64,000 bases of DNA from Actinokineospora inagensis DSM 44258 (GTDB lineage Bacteria > Actinomycetota > Actinomycetes > Mycobacteriales > Pseudonocardiaceae), in assembly GCF_000482865.1 (NCBI RefSeq), contig NZ_AXWW01000037.1:1-64000 (forward strand), given 5' to 3'. The stretch's first letter is position 1, and each line of letters starts with the position of its first letter. Below, one piece after another: positions 43,982 to 51,186 of the stretch. The translations under genes and the position numbers were made by a program. Below the pieces are notes generated by a model. The model ran no database searches and was not told the origin of the DNA. It was given only the letters and a program-made list of their open reading frames with translations.

Positions 43982-45417
43982 GCGGCAGCACCGTCGGAAA
44001 GCCGGACCCTGCTCAGCGCCTCGGCTTGTTCATCCCATTCGCGCAGCGCGGACAGCACGATCTCCTGCGCCTCGTCCAGGACGTCGAGGTAGACGAAGAC
44101 CGTCTCGCGCTGGCGATGGCCGAGCAGTAGCTGCAACTTGCGCAGCGGGTCGCCGACCAGCAGACGTTTCACCTGCTGGCTCATCAGGGTCTCGCCGGGC
44201 TCCATGCGCAACGCGCGGACGGTCTGGCGCAGCAGCAGCCCGAGCATGTGCACGGCGAAGGTGTGACGCAGGGCGTGGGGATGGACCACCAGGTCAAGGC
44301 CGAACCGGGCGCACCGTTCGTTGGCTCGTCGAAACACCGCCTGCCAGGTCGACCGCGACAGCGGCAGACCGTCCTCACCAAGCCATAGCCACAAAGGACC
44401 ACCCAGACCGTCATCGCCAACCCGGCACAGTCGCTGCCGTTCCTCGATCGTCACCCGCGAGTACGGCCGCGAGCGGCCATCCTCGACGAGGGTCAGTGCA
44501 GTCTTGCCGGCGGAGCGAACTCCCATCCAGTCGTCCGCACACCCGTAAGCCCCTGCTGCCCGGCGGCGCTCGACCAGCTCGTCGCGTTCGATGTCGACGT
44601 AGTGGTGCAGGTCGCGCAGCACGCGCCGTGACACGAACACCGTCCTCGGCCGGCTGCGCTTGGTGATCGTCGCGGGCAGGTTCAGGTCTCCGGTCAGCCG
44701 CCGCTGCGCCAGCGGCGGCACCTCGGTGACCAGCAGGCTCGACGCCTCCCTCAGCCGCATCCCGGTGCAGACCAACAGGTCGGCGAACACCGCGTTGCGT
44801 TCGCCGTGCCGACCGCGCCAACTCGGGTCCGGCGAGCCGTCGGGTAGTTGGCCACGCAACCCGACGTCCCGCCACGCCAGGTAGTCCTCGTAGGCCAGGA
44901 ACCGCACCGGCCCGGCGCTGTCCTCGACCTCGCGCTCGGCATTGAACAGCACCCGTACCAACCCGCGGGGCGTCAACACCGTCTTCTCCACCATGCGGAA
45001 CGGCTGGGCCTCGATCAGCTCCTCGTGCATCGCCCACTTGACCCACTTGTCCAGCGCCGCGATGAACCTGTTCCAGGTCGACGCGGACACCGTGAAACCC
45101 TTCGTCCGCCGACGCGCCCGCTTGTAGGCGCGCAGATCGTCCTGGCTTGCGTCCCTGATGGACCGTCCACCACGGTGCTCATGGAGAAAGCGGCCGAACA
45201 GCATCAGATCACGCGCGTACGCCTCCCTCGTGTGCTCCGAGCGCACACCCCACCCATCCAACTCGCGCACGAACCGGTTCAACTCCAGGTCGTACGAGCC
45301 GTCGGGGCCGAGCAGGAACGGCAGCCCGTCGCCTACACCGGCACGACGGAGCACTTGGGCTTCGTCACCGCCGAGCCCAGGCACGTCGAGAGCTCTCACC
45401 GGTGACGTCTTGTACAT
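43978..45417 (-). CDS. First tyrosine recombinase of the trio
   Basis: A 479-residue recombinase with an intact catalytic set: Arg in CTGMRLREAS (near 235), HPHALRHTF (near 385) and LLGHRQRETVFVYLDV with the nucleophile Tyr near 445. It has an N-terminal core-binding domain (EHTREAYARDLMLFGRFL). I start at ATG 45417; the frame is open to 45759 but crosses the transposon end at 45515, so the longer form cannot be native. It leads the recombinase operon; its promoter must lie in the 98 nt to the right end. Confidence 0.85.
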   Translation of the reverse strand: MYKTSPVRALDVPGLGGDEAQVLRRAGVGDGLPFLLGPDGSYDLELNRFVRELDGWGVRSEHTREAYARDLMLFGRFLHEHRGGRSIRDASQDDLRAYKRARRRTKGFTVSASTWNRFIAALDKWVKWAMHEELIEAQPFRMVEKTVLTPRGLVRVLFNAEREVEDSAGPVRFLAYEDYLAWRDVGLRGQLPDGSPDPSWRGRHGERNAVFADLLVCTGMRLREASSLLVTEVPPLAQRRLTGDLNLPATITKRSRPRTVFVSRRVLRDLHHYVDIERDELVERRRAAGAYGCADDWMGVRSAGKTALTLVEDGRSRPYSRVTIEERQRLCRVGDDGLGGPLWLWLGEDGLPLSRSTWQAVFRRANERCARFGLDLVVHPHALRHTFAVHMLGLLLRQTVRALRMEPGETLMSQQVKRLLVGDPLRKLQLLLGHRQRETVFVYLDVLDEAQEIVLSALREWDEQAEALSRVRLSDGAAA

Positions 45418-45486
45418 GAGCAAAGTCGAGATCCTCCAGGATCTAAACACGCCGAACACGCCGAACCTGGCGTTGGCTAGGGACTT

Positions 45487-45515
45487 CTGCGACAGCAGTG
45501 AAGTGTCACCATAAC
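45487..45515 (-). repeat. Right terminal inverted repeat of the transposon
   Basis: On the minus strand it reads GTTATG, 13 variable bases, GCTGTCGCAG, matching the left end. Two direct copies of ACGCCGAAC lie just inside (about 45449-45467). Confidence 0.8.
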
Positions 45516-45596
45516 TGTCGACTCGGCGCCCATCCCGTAGGACCAGACGTAGAACCTCGGGTAGCAGCGGCTGGCGGGTGTTCGAGTACAGGTCAT
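45516..45596 (-). pseudogene. 5' end (27 codons) of the interrupted PP-loop ATPase gene
   Basis: From ATG 45596 (GGAGAG 5 nt upstream) the frame encodes 27 residues ending FYVWSYGMGAEST, the ATP-binding PP-loop of PAPS-reductase-like proteins. The transposon starts at the next base. The continuation, AGLLRMLTDP, is at 35.7 kb. It sits 36 nt after the previous gene of the operon. Confidence 0.8.
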
Positions 45597-45632
45597 GCCG
45601 CTCTCCGCGGTGATGTCGTTGTGGTTCAGCGG

Positions 45633-46159
45633 CTAGAGCATCGGCGGGAATCGCCAGGTGATGGGCCGGAACCGCAGGGGTGTCGTGCCCGCGTAGGAGG
45701 CGGCGAGGTTCCCGTGGTCGGTGATCACTCGGTATCCGGCGATCCACACCGCGAACCACGGTTCCGCGGCGGCGCCGTGGCGAGCCGCCGCGTCGGGGGC
45801 GGACACCATGTTGGTGTCCAGCCGGGGCGCGGACGAGCGGTAGTGGTCAGGCGGCCGTTGATCATGGGGCAGGCTTGGATGGTGTAGGCCGCGCACCAGG
45901 GGTGCAGGGCGGGTTCACTGGAGCACTGGCGGACCACGTCGGACATGCGCATCATCAGCACCGCGCGGTGTTCCAGCGGCAGGCCGCAGACCCCGCACAG
46001 CCGTCCGTGTAGGGCGTGGTCCACGCGGTCGCGATCGACCGATCCGAACAGGAATCGCCCATCGGCTGTGCGGGGCGTAACCCAGGGAACCACCAGCCCG
46101 CCCACGGTGGGGAGCTGTCGCAAGGGCTCAGGGATAGGCGGGACGGCAGAGGTAGTCAT
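45633..46159 (-). pseudogene. ICE/phage-type protein of unknown function with a one-base frameshift
   Basis: ATG 46159 opens a frame for a conserved but uncharacterised actinomycete-element protein: PLRQLPTVGGLVVPWVTPRT, then RLCGVCGLPLEHRAVLMMRM and EPALHPWCAAYTIQACPMIN, with paired Cys suggesting a metal site. After NGRLT (near 45846) the natural continuation HYRSSAPRLDTNMVSAP then PWFAVWIAGYRVITDHG lies one base out of phase. CTGACCACTAC instead of CTGACCCACTAC points to loss of one C. The second part ends at 45633. A sequencing error would look the same. Confidence 0.65.
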
Positions 46160-46292
46160 GATCTTCTTCTTGCTGTGTAGTTGGTCGACCACGTGCACTG
46201 ACGCGGACGAGCCCGGAACGTGTCGGGTCAGGTCCGCGGCCTGACCCCGGTGTTCGACACCCGGGGGCCAAGCCGCGGAGGTGGGACCCGTG

Positions 46293-46604
46293 TCAGTCGG
46301 GCCAGGAGGGTTGAAACTCGCGCGGTAGCCCGTCGAACCGCCAGCGCCCGAAAACCTCGTGCCGACCGTCGCGCCATCGGACATGCGCGCGTGGCACGCA
46401 GTAGTTCGGCCCGGAGGTCGTTTCATCGCCGTGCTGGTGGCGACGTCGGGTGGCGGTGATCGTGATCTCGATGTTGCCGTGAGCCGTGTAGCCGGTCACC
46501 TTGGCAGGCACGAGACCGACCAGGTACGCGTCAAGGAACACCAGGTCCCCGACCCGCACCACGGTGGGCTCGACCGGCCCCGCGTCGCGACCGGACGCGC
46601 TCAC
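46293..46604 (-). CDS. Hypothetical protein (103 aa)
   Basis: Not recognised. It looks like a small beta-rich protein (VVRVGDLVFLDAYLVGLVPA, then ARVRWRDGRHEVFGRWRF-like end) without Cys clusters or membrane segments. Its start overlaps the stop of the upstream gene (ATGA), which supports it as a real operon member. Confidence 0.55.
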   Translation of the reverse strand: MSASGRDAGPVEPTVVRVGDLVFLDAYLVGLVPAKVTGYTAHGNIEITITATRRRHQHGDETTSGPNYCVPRAHVRWRDGRHEVFGRWRFDGLPREFQPSWPD

Positions 46605-47182
46605 GGAGTCTCCTCCGCTCGCTGGTGGGCGAGCATGAGGTACACGACGGGGGATTCCCCTACGTGGTGCCGCTGTCCGGTGTCATCCGTCCAGACCGGG
46701 CCGTCGAACAGTGGGGCCGTGCCGTGTCTGGTGATGTGTGAGGCGAGCGCGGTGAGCGTCGCCTCGAATCGGTCCCACGGCGCCAGGTAGCCCTGCGCTC
46801 TGCGCAGCAGCAGGTCATACCGCGCCCGCGTGCCCTCATCGAGTTGGTCGTACAAGCCCATGAGCCGGAACCGGGCGTCAGCGACCGGCGTGATGTGCTC
46901 GGACACGTGGAACGACCGGACGTGTTCCTCGGAGTTCAGGAACATGACCACCAGCTCGGTGTACGTGCTGGCTTTCGGGTTGTTCCAATACAGGTAGTCC
47001 CGTTGGGGGTCGGTGGTCTGCGACATGAAGCGTTGCAGCCTCCGATGCTTGCCTCTCTTCCCGTTCTCGACCCAGTAACGGATCTGGCACCGCAACGTGC
47101 GTCCGTAGGGGTAGTCGTCGACCAGGTATGCGGTGTCCGGGCTGGTGTGGCCACGGAGAATGTTGACGCGCTGGATATCCAT
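46601..47182 (-). CDS. Hypothetical ICE protein (193 aa)
   Basis: Not assigned to a known family by eye. The protein is mixed alpha/beta (RTLRCQIRYWVENGKRGKHR near 25, FRLMGLYDQLDEGTRARYDL near 105) with no signal, membrane segment or motif. ATG 47182 is preferred; the frame is open 20 codons further. It is coupled to the next gene and lies between the amidotransferase and PP-loop genes in the leftward operon. Confidence 0.6.
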   Translation of the reverse strand: MDIQRVNILRGHTSPDTAYLVDDYPYGRTLRCQIRYWVENGKRGKHRRLQRFMSQTTDPQRDYLYWNNPKASTYTELVVMFLNSEEHVRSFHVSEHITPVADARFRLMGLYDQLDEGTRARYDLLLRRAQGYLAPWDRFEATLTALASHITRHGTAPLFDGPVWTDDTGQRHHVGESPVVYLMLAHQRAEETP

Positions 47183-47299
47183 ACTTGCGACTTTCTTTCG
47201 AGCGGCGTGCCGGACGCCCCGCGCACGGGACGTCCGGCACACGAATACAACACTGTGAGAGAAGAACGGACGTCCTATGAGGACTGGCTAGTGGGCGGC

Positions 47300-48100
47300 T
47301 CAATCGAAGAGGGATGGCGGCTGGTCGAAGGTCTCCCACGCTTGGCCGCCCACATCGTCGGAGCTGGTCGCCCAGCCAACGGGGAGATAGCACACGCAGT
47401 GGCCGTCCAATTCTTCGCAGTCCATACAGGTTCCGCAGACCCGGCAGAAGCCGGTCACGAAGTCGACGGTGTCGAGTTCAAGGCATCCTGTGCACTGGCC
47501 ATCCAACAGGAACGGGTGGTCCGAGTCCGGTTCCGCCTGATAGCTGCCGTTCGAGTACCAGATGCCGCCATCCCACGTCCCGCTGTCCTCACCGAGGATG
47601 TAGGCGGACCTGCGGTATCGGGGGTTCACGGTCAGGATCACGACCTTGTTGGACGCGCCTAGCCACCGTTGGAACGCCGTTCGCCCCTGCCGGGTCGTCA
47701 ACGAACCGAACGGTTGGCGAGGTAGGAAGTCCTCCGCCGCGATCCGGGTATCGCACCGCCCGTCACGGCCCCGCGGCCACAGCTCCGACGGAAGAACCCC
47801 GTTGTGCGCCAACACCGTGCGGGGGTCGTTCCCCAGGGGGAACGGGTGGCAGTTACGGGTACCTCTCGTGCCCCCGGTCGACAGGCGGGAGTGGAACAGC
47901 GCCGGACCGCCGGGATGTTGTGCCCGGTCGCTTTGGAACTCGCCGATCAGTGCATCGGGGTTCATCCCGTGCCGCACGATCAGGTGCCGGTCGGCTGTGA
48001 CGATGGCGTAGCCGTGCCCATCCTCGTTCGCTTGCGCTCCGCGTGCCAGTGCGGCGACGTCGGGTTGGACCCCTTCCGGGAAGAACGTCAGCAGGCACAC
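47300..48100 (-). CDS. Class II glutamine amidotransferase-like protein (Ntn hydrolase)
   Basis: A 266-residue protein. GTG 48100 makes Cys the second residue (M-CLLTFFPEG), as required for the N-terminal nucleophile of class II amidotransferases. Further signatures are HGYAIV near 32, the FHSRLSTGGTRG segment near 75 and VLAHNGVLPSE near 98. The C-terminus adds a Cys-rich zinc-ribbon (CTGCLELD, CRVCGTCMDCEELDGHCVC). It overlaps the amidoligase gene by 13 nt, so glutamine-derived ammonia could feed that enzyme. Confidence 0.8.
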   Translation of the reverse strand: MCLLTFFPEGVQPDVAALARGAQANEDGHGYAIVTADRHLIVRHGMNPDALIGEFQSDRAQHPGGPALFHSRLSTGGTRGTRNCHPFPLGNDPRTVLAHNGVLPSELWPRGRDGRCDTRIAAEDFLPRQPFGSLTTRQGRTAFQRWLGASNKVVILTVNPRYRRSAYILGEDSGTWDGGIWYSNGSYQAEPDSDHPFLLDGQCTGCLELDTVDFVTGFCRVCGTCMDCEELDGHCVCYLPVGWATSSDDVGGQAWETFDQPPSLFD

Positions 48101-49212
48101 GCCAGGGCCTCCATCTCCGACGCGAGATCCGGGTAGATGCCCTGTCCGGCAACCCATGCGGCGAAGGTCTCCCACTCCCACCCCTTGCCGTCCACGATGT
48201 CCCGGACGGCAAGGGCGCGGGTGTACTCGACCGACGCGGCTGCCAGTGCCAGCGCGGCTTTCACCTCGGTTTTGTTGACCGTGCCGGCGAAGATGCGCAG
48301 CTCGAAGGTGTGTTCGTTCTGCACGTTGATCGCCTGGTACCTGTTGGTGCATTTGCCGCCCTTGGCCGCGTGCTTGGCGTATCGCCGTCCCTCGGGTGAG
48401 AAGGGCGCCCACTGGTTGGACTCGCGGCGCGCGATGCCGATGACCTCGGTTTGGTTGCGGTAGATCAGTTTCAGCCACCGGAACACGTGGGCCGGTTCGT
48501 CGAACGCGGCGCGGCTGACGTGGACGTGCAGCCCGTTCCCGTCACCGCTTGCACCCAGTGCGGCCAGTTCGTCCAACATGCCCCATGGAAAGTGGCCCAT
48601 GGCCCAGTCGTAGGACATCGGGTGAGTCACGATCTCAAAGCCGCGACCGATCGAGCAGTCTTCCTTGAGGTAGCCCACCGACCCGAGATGATCAGTCGCT
48701 GTCTCGGCACAGTAGCCAAGATCCGGAGTGTTGATCTCCAGTTCGACCCCGAGGTACAGCGGTCCGGTGCCGTGAAACTCCGGCGCCGGACGGTAGTCGT
48801 AGCAGTGGACGTAGTCGGACCCACCGTCCGCCTGCTCCGGCTCGCACGACTCGCAGTAGTCGCCATTCCGGGTGAGGACGTAGCAGTTCTCGCACGACCA
48901 GTACGCATCACTGCACGGGTCGCACACCTCGCCACCACTGTCGGTTGATCGCGAGTCTTCGGAGAGCGTGTCACATTCGACGCATGTCGACATGCCGTAC
49001 GCGCACTCATCGCAGACCGAACGGCTAATGTCCGTCTCAGTCAGCGACGATGCGTATTCACCGCATCGGTCGCACTTTTCATAGCCGGTGAGGCAACCGG
49101 CACAGACTTCACTGCCGTCCACCGTGACGGTGGTGCGACCGGTCTCAACACCGCACCCGTCGCACTGGACTACGGGCACGGGCGGGGCAAAGGGTAGAGT
49201 TAACGTAGGCAT
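48088..49212 (-). CDS. Amidoligase-family protein with N-terminal zinc ribbons
   Basis: A 374-residue protein. The first 130 residues are a run of Cys pairs (CDGC, CAGC, CDRC, CDEC, CVEC, CDPC, CENC, CESC), several zinc ribbons in tandem. The rest is an Amidoligase_2 (glutamine synthetase-like COOH-NH2 ligase) domain: GPLYLGVELEINTPDLGY, FEIVTHPMSY, GNGLHVHVS and NEHTFELRIFAGT with the Glu/Arg expected in the family. Such enzymes form amide bonds from carboxylates and amines and are often paired with class II amidotransferases, as here. ATG 49212 is chosen; 22 more codons are open upstream without a clear ribosome site. Confidence 0.75.
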   Translation of the reverse strand: MPTLTLPFAPPVPVVQCDGCGVETGRTTVTVDGSEVCAGCLTGYEKCDRCGEYASSLTETDISRSVCDECAYGMSTCVECDTLSEDSRSTDSGGEVCDPCSDAYWSCENCYVLTRNGDYCESCEPEQADGGSDYVHCYDYRPAPEFHGTGPLYLGVELEINTPDLGYCAETATDHLGSVGYLKEDCSIGRGFEIVTHPMSYDWAMGHFPWGMLDELAALGASGDGNGLHVHVSRAAFDEPAHVFRWLKLIYRNQTEVIGIARRESNQWAPFSPEGRRYAKHAAKGGKCTNRYQAINVQNEHTFELRIFAGTVNKTEVKAALALAAASVEYTRALAVRDIVDGKGWEWETFAAWVAGQGIYPDLASEMEALACAC

Positions 49213-49391
49213 AGCGGGCTTACTCCCGTGGTGCCAAGAGGCCGGTAGTGGGCGGCAACCCGCTACCGGCCTCGCCAACGCAAGCTAGGGGCCAGAACGC
49301 GCCCCAGACAACGGCAGGCAGCCAAGACTCGGCGTGCCTGCCGGTCTGGCATCAGGCCAGACCCGTATACGCATGTGTTCGCCTAAGCAGG

Positions 49392-49438
49392 CGTGGCCAC
49401 ACACGGTCACCCACAAGGGAAGACCGTGTATGACCACG
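49392..49438. repeat. 17-bp inverted repeat upstream of the amidoligase operon
   Basis: CGTGGCCACACACGGTC (49392-49408) and GACCGTGTATGACCACG (49422-49438) match at 15 of 17 positions with a 13-nt loop. It is 180 nt upstream of the amidoligase start, so it may be an operator, a terminator or a nick-site hairpin. Confidence 0.5.
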
Positions 49439-49639
49439 CGCACTCAGAAGTGCACGAATCAAGAGATAAAGAAGTGACGTTGTGTCTAGCGCGCAATGCA
49501 GGGAACTATGCCCGTAAGGGTGTGGCGTGCTATAGGCACGTGAGAGCGAAGCCCTCAGCATCGAATGCCCAATGTCGGCAACCGCCTGAGACAACCCCGA
49601 ACGCCCACGCATCGCGACGTCTGTCGGTGCTAGACCACC

Positions 49640-49990
49640 ATGGAGTTATCTTGGGACACACCTGTAGTAGGTATGCGTTTATGCGCGCTACTCCGCTCTA
49701 TAGCAAGAGCTTTACGTAGTGAAGCTGCAAGCGCAGGTACTATACATCCCAGACTAGGAATGCGCGTTTGGCTACGCGTCGTTCTTCACGCTGCTCTGCA
49801 CGGTTTCGCTGCTGTCCGCACGGCCCAAGCCGCTGCCCGCGCTATGCGGGACTTTGCATCACCTGAACATCGAAGAGGCGATCAACCGCCCGGAAAGGCT
49901 CACGGGGACGTTGCGCCCCGGTCTTTCGCCTTCCCGCTCGGAGTGTTGCCTAGTTTCTGTTGTGGATACACGTATAAGTACACCCTGTAG
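49640..49990 (+). CDS. Possible small hypothetical protein (116 aa)
   Basis: An Arg/Ala-rich helical protein (MRLCALLRSIARALRSEAAS, AVRTAQAAARAMRDF). Codon use is lower in GC than elsewhere in the window. There is no recognised family, no strong ribosome site and no coupled neighbour, so it may be chance. Confidence 0.25.
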   Translation: MELSWDTPVVGMRLCALLRSIARALRSEAASAGTIHPRLGMRVWLRVVLHAALHGFAAVRTAQAAARAMRDFASPEHRRGDQPPGKAHGDVAPRSFAFPLGVLPSFCCGYTYKYTL

Positions 49991-50194
49991 GTCTACACAT
50001 CGCAAGACCTTCGCTGCCGCCGTTACTTAGCTGTTACTTGCGGGCCGTGCTGGCTGTTTCCTTATCTGACGCGAAGAAACTGCCAAGATCGACCGGCCCG
50101 GCTGTCGTTGCGCAGGCGGCGTGAAGGTCGGAGGCTGGCGGAGGCAATTGCGCGGCATTGTGGAGCGGCGGCGCCAGGCGCCAACATTCATGAA

Positions 50195-50265
50195 GCGCGC
50201 CGCGCCCGCGGCGCGCCGTCCGCATGGGTTTCTCGGCAGAATTGTCGAGAAACCCCATGCGGACG
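50195..50265. repeat. Adjacent palindromes, candidate oriT/origin structure
   Basis: First palindrome: GCGCGCCGC (50195-50203), 4-nt loop, GCGGCGCGC (50208-50216). Directly next: CGTCCGCATGGGTTTCTCG (50217-50235), 10-nt loop, and its complement with one extra C (50246-50265). A third pair, GGCGCC-A-GGCGCC, lies near 50170. Such stacked hairpins are typical of transfer or replication origins. Confidence 0.5.
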
Positions 50266-50739
50266 ACTTCGGCAGCCAGGCAGCAAGCCACGCCGGGGAC
50301 GGCGGGGACCGGTCATGCACTGCCTAGCCGACTTGCACCATGCTGGCTTGCTGCCGAGTTGGCCGACATGCAGGAGGACTCGGGACGCCTCTCACCAGCG
50401 GGGACACGACTTGCGGCCTCCCCCTGCCTAGTGGGGGGAGCCGCGAGCGTAGGTGCGAGGGGAGGGGGTGCGTCGACAACTGCCCGGATCGACTCGGTCA
50501 CGTTCTGCTGAGATCCCACCGCTCCTGTCACTCAGGGAGATCGAGCGTCTACGCAAGTAGAGAATTGTTCTCGAAAAGGATCATTATCCATAGTATGTTG
50601 ACGGCCACGCCCGGTGAGGATGCATCTCGCAACCTCCGAAACCGGAGCCGAGAGGAGATGTCGATATTGATGCCGTCACGCCCGCGAGCGGTCGACCAGT
50701 CGATACGGCTGGGCGTTTATTGATCACGGAGTGAGAGAG

Positions 50740-51168
50740 ATGACGATGGGGGATATGGATATTCTGCGCAGGTCGAGAGACCTCAAGCATATCCTCGAAT
50801 ACGATTGGCTGAGTGATGTTCTTGTCGCACTCAAGCCAGGTCGGCTCAACTATTCGGTGTTGTTGAAGCGTATTCAGGCGGATGCGCCGTTCGATCCGTG
50901 GTCGGGGCGGAAGGCGGTCATCCAGCCGCGGAGCTTGGCACGGACGTTGCTGCGGATGGTGGAGAACGGGTTGATCGTCCGCCACGAGGTGCAGCGGACG
51001 TTCCCGCGGTCGGTGTCCTACGAGCTGACGCGGGCCGGGGACGACCTGCTGTCCGAGTTGAGCGCGCTGGCCGGATGGGCGGTCCGGCACGACGAGGTGA
51101 TCGCCGAGGCGCGGACGCGGTATCGGCAGCGTCGGGGGCTCGTCGACGACGGCAGCGAAGCCCGCTGA
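50740..51168 (+). CDS. HxlR-type winged-helix regulator
   Basis: A 142-residue winged-helix protein: EYDWLSDVLVALKPGRLNYS, IQPRSLARTLLRMVENGLIV and SYELTRAGDDLLSELSAL match the HxlR plan, though the first Cys of classical HxlR proteins is absent. ATG 50740 has GGAG 8 nt upstream; GTG 50731 is an alternative. It converges on the LysM/BTAD gene, with only 18 nt between stops, and may regulate the long region upstream or the Tad genes. Confidence 0.7.
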   Translation: MTMGDMDILRRSRDLKHILEYDWLSDVLVALKPGRLNYSVLLKRIQADAPFDPWSGRKAVIQPRSLARTLLRMVENGLIVRHEVQRTFPRSVSYELTRAGDDLLSELSALAGWAVRHDEVIAEARTRYRQRRGLVDDGSEAR

Positions 51169-51186
51169 CTCAACTCGGGTAGTCGG

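Larger units (their letters stand above)
35700..45515. mobile_element. 9.8-kb recombinase-in-trio/Tn554-like transposon with metal-resistance cargo
   Basis: The ends are imperfect inverted repeats: at 35700 GTTATGTAAACAGTCAA then GCTGTCGCAG, and on the other strand from 45515 GTTATGGTGACACTTCACT then GCTGTCGCAG. Inside are three consecutive tyrosine recombinases and a DUF6262-like protein, all leftward and overlapping by 4 nt, as in recombinase-in-trio and Tn554-type elements. The cargo is ArsR, YkvA-like protein, CDF exporter, Met-rich lipoprotein and DUF6153 protein. The element splits a PP-loop ATPase gene; joining its flanks (which share ACA) restores that gene in frame. So the ends are supported independently by the repeats and by the host gene. 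Confidence 0.85.
49213..50739. other. Long non-coding stretch with inverted repeats; candidate transfer or replication origin
   Basis: About 1.5 kb without a convincing gene. It must contain the promoter of the leftward amidoligase operon and of the rightward regulator. Two strong inverted-repeat regions are listed separately. A G-rich stretch (50430-50470) follows them. A rightward frame 49640-49990 (116 residues, AT-rich codons) and a 42-codon frame at 50593 are possible small genes. I found no copy of the tRNA-Val 3' end here. Confidence 0.5.

Noticed and set aside
42056-44092. Rightward frame of 678 codons opposite the trio recombinases
   Set aside because: The antisense of well-recognised recombinase genes with ATGA overlaps; composition is typical of antisense high-GC frames.
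45418-45759. 114-residue N-terminal extension of the first recombinase
   Set aside because: It would cross the transposon end and part of the host gene, so it cannot be native to the element.
50027-50327. Short open frames on both strands over the palindromes
   Set aside because: They exist because palindromic GC-rich DNA lacks stops; no ribosome sites or family features.
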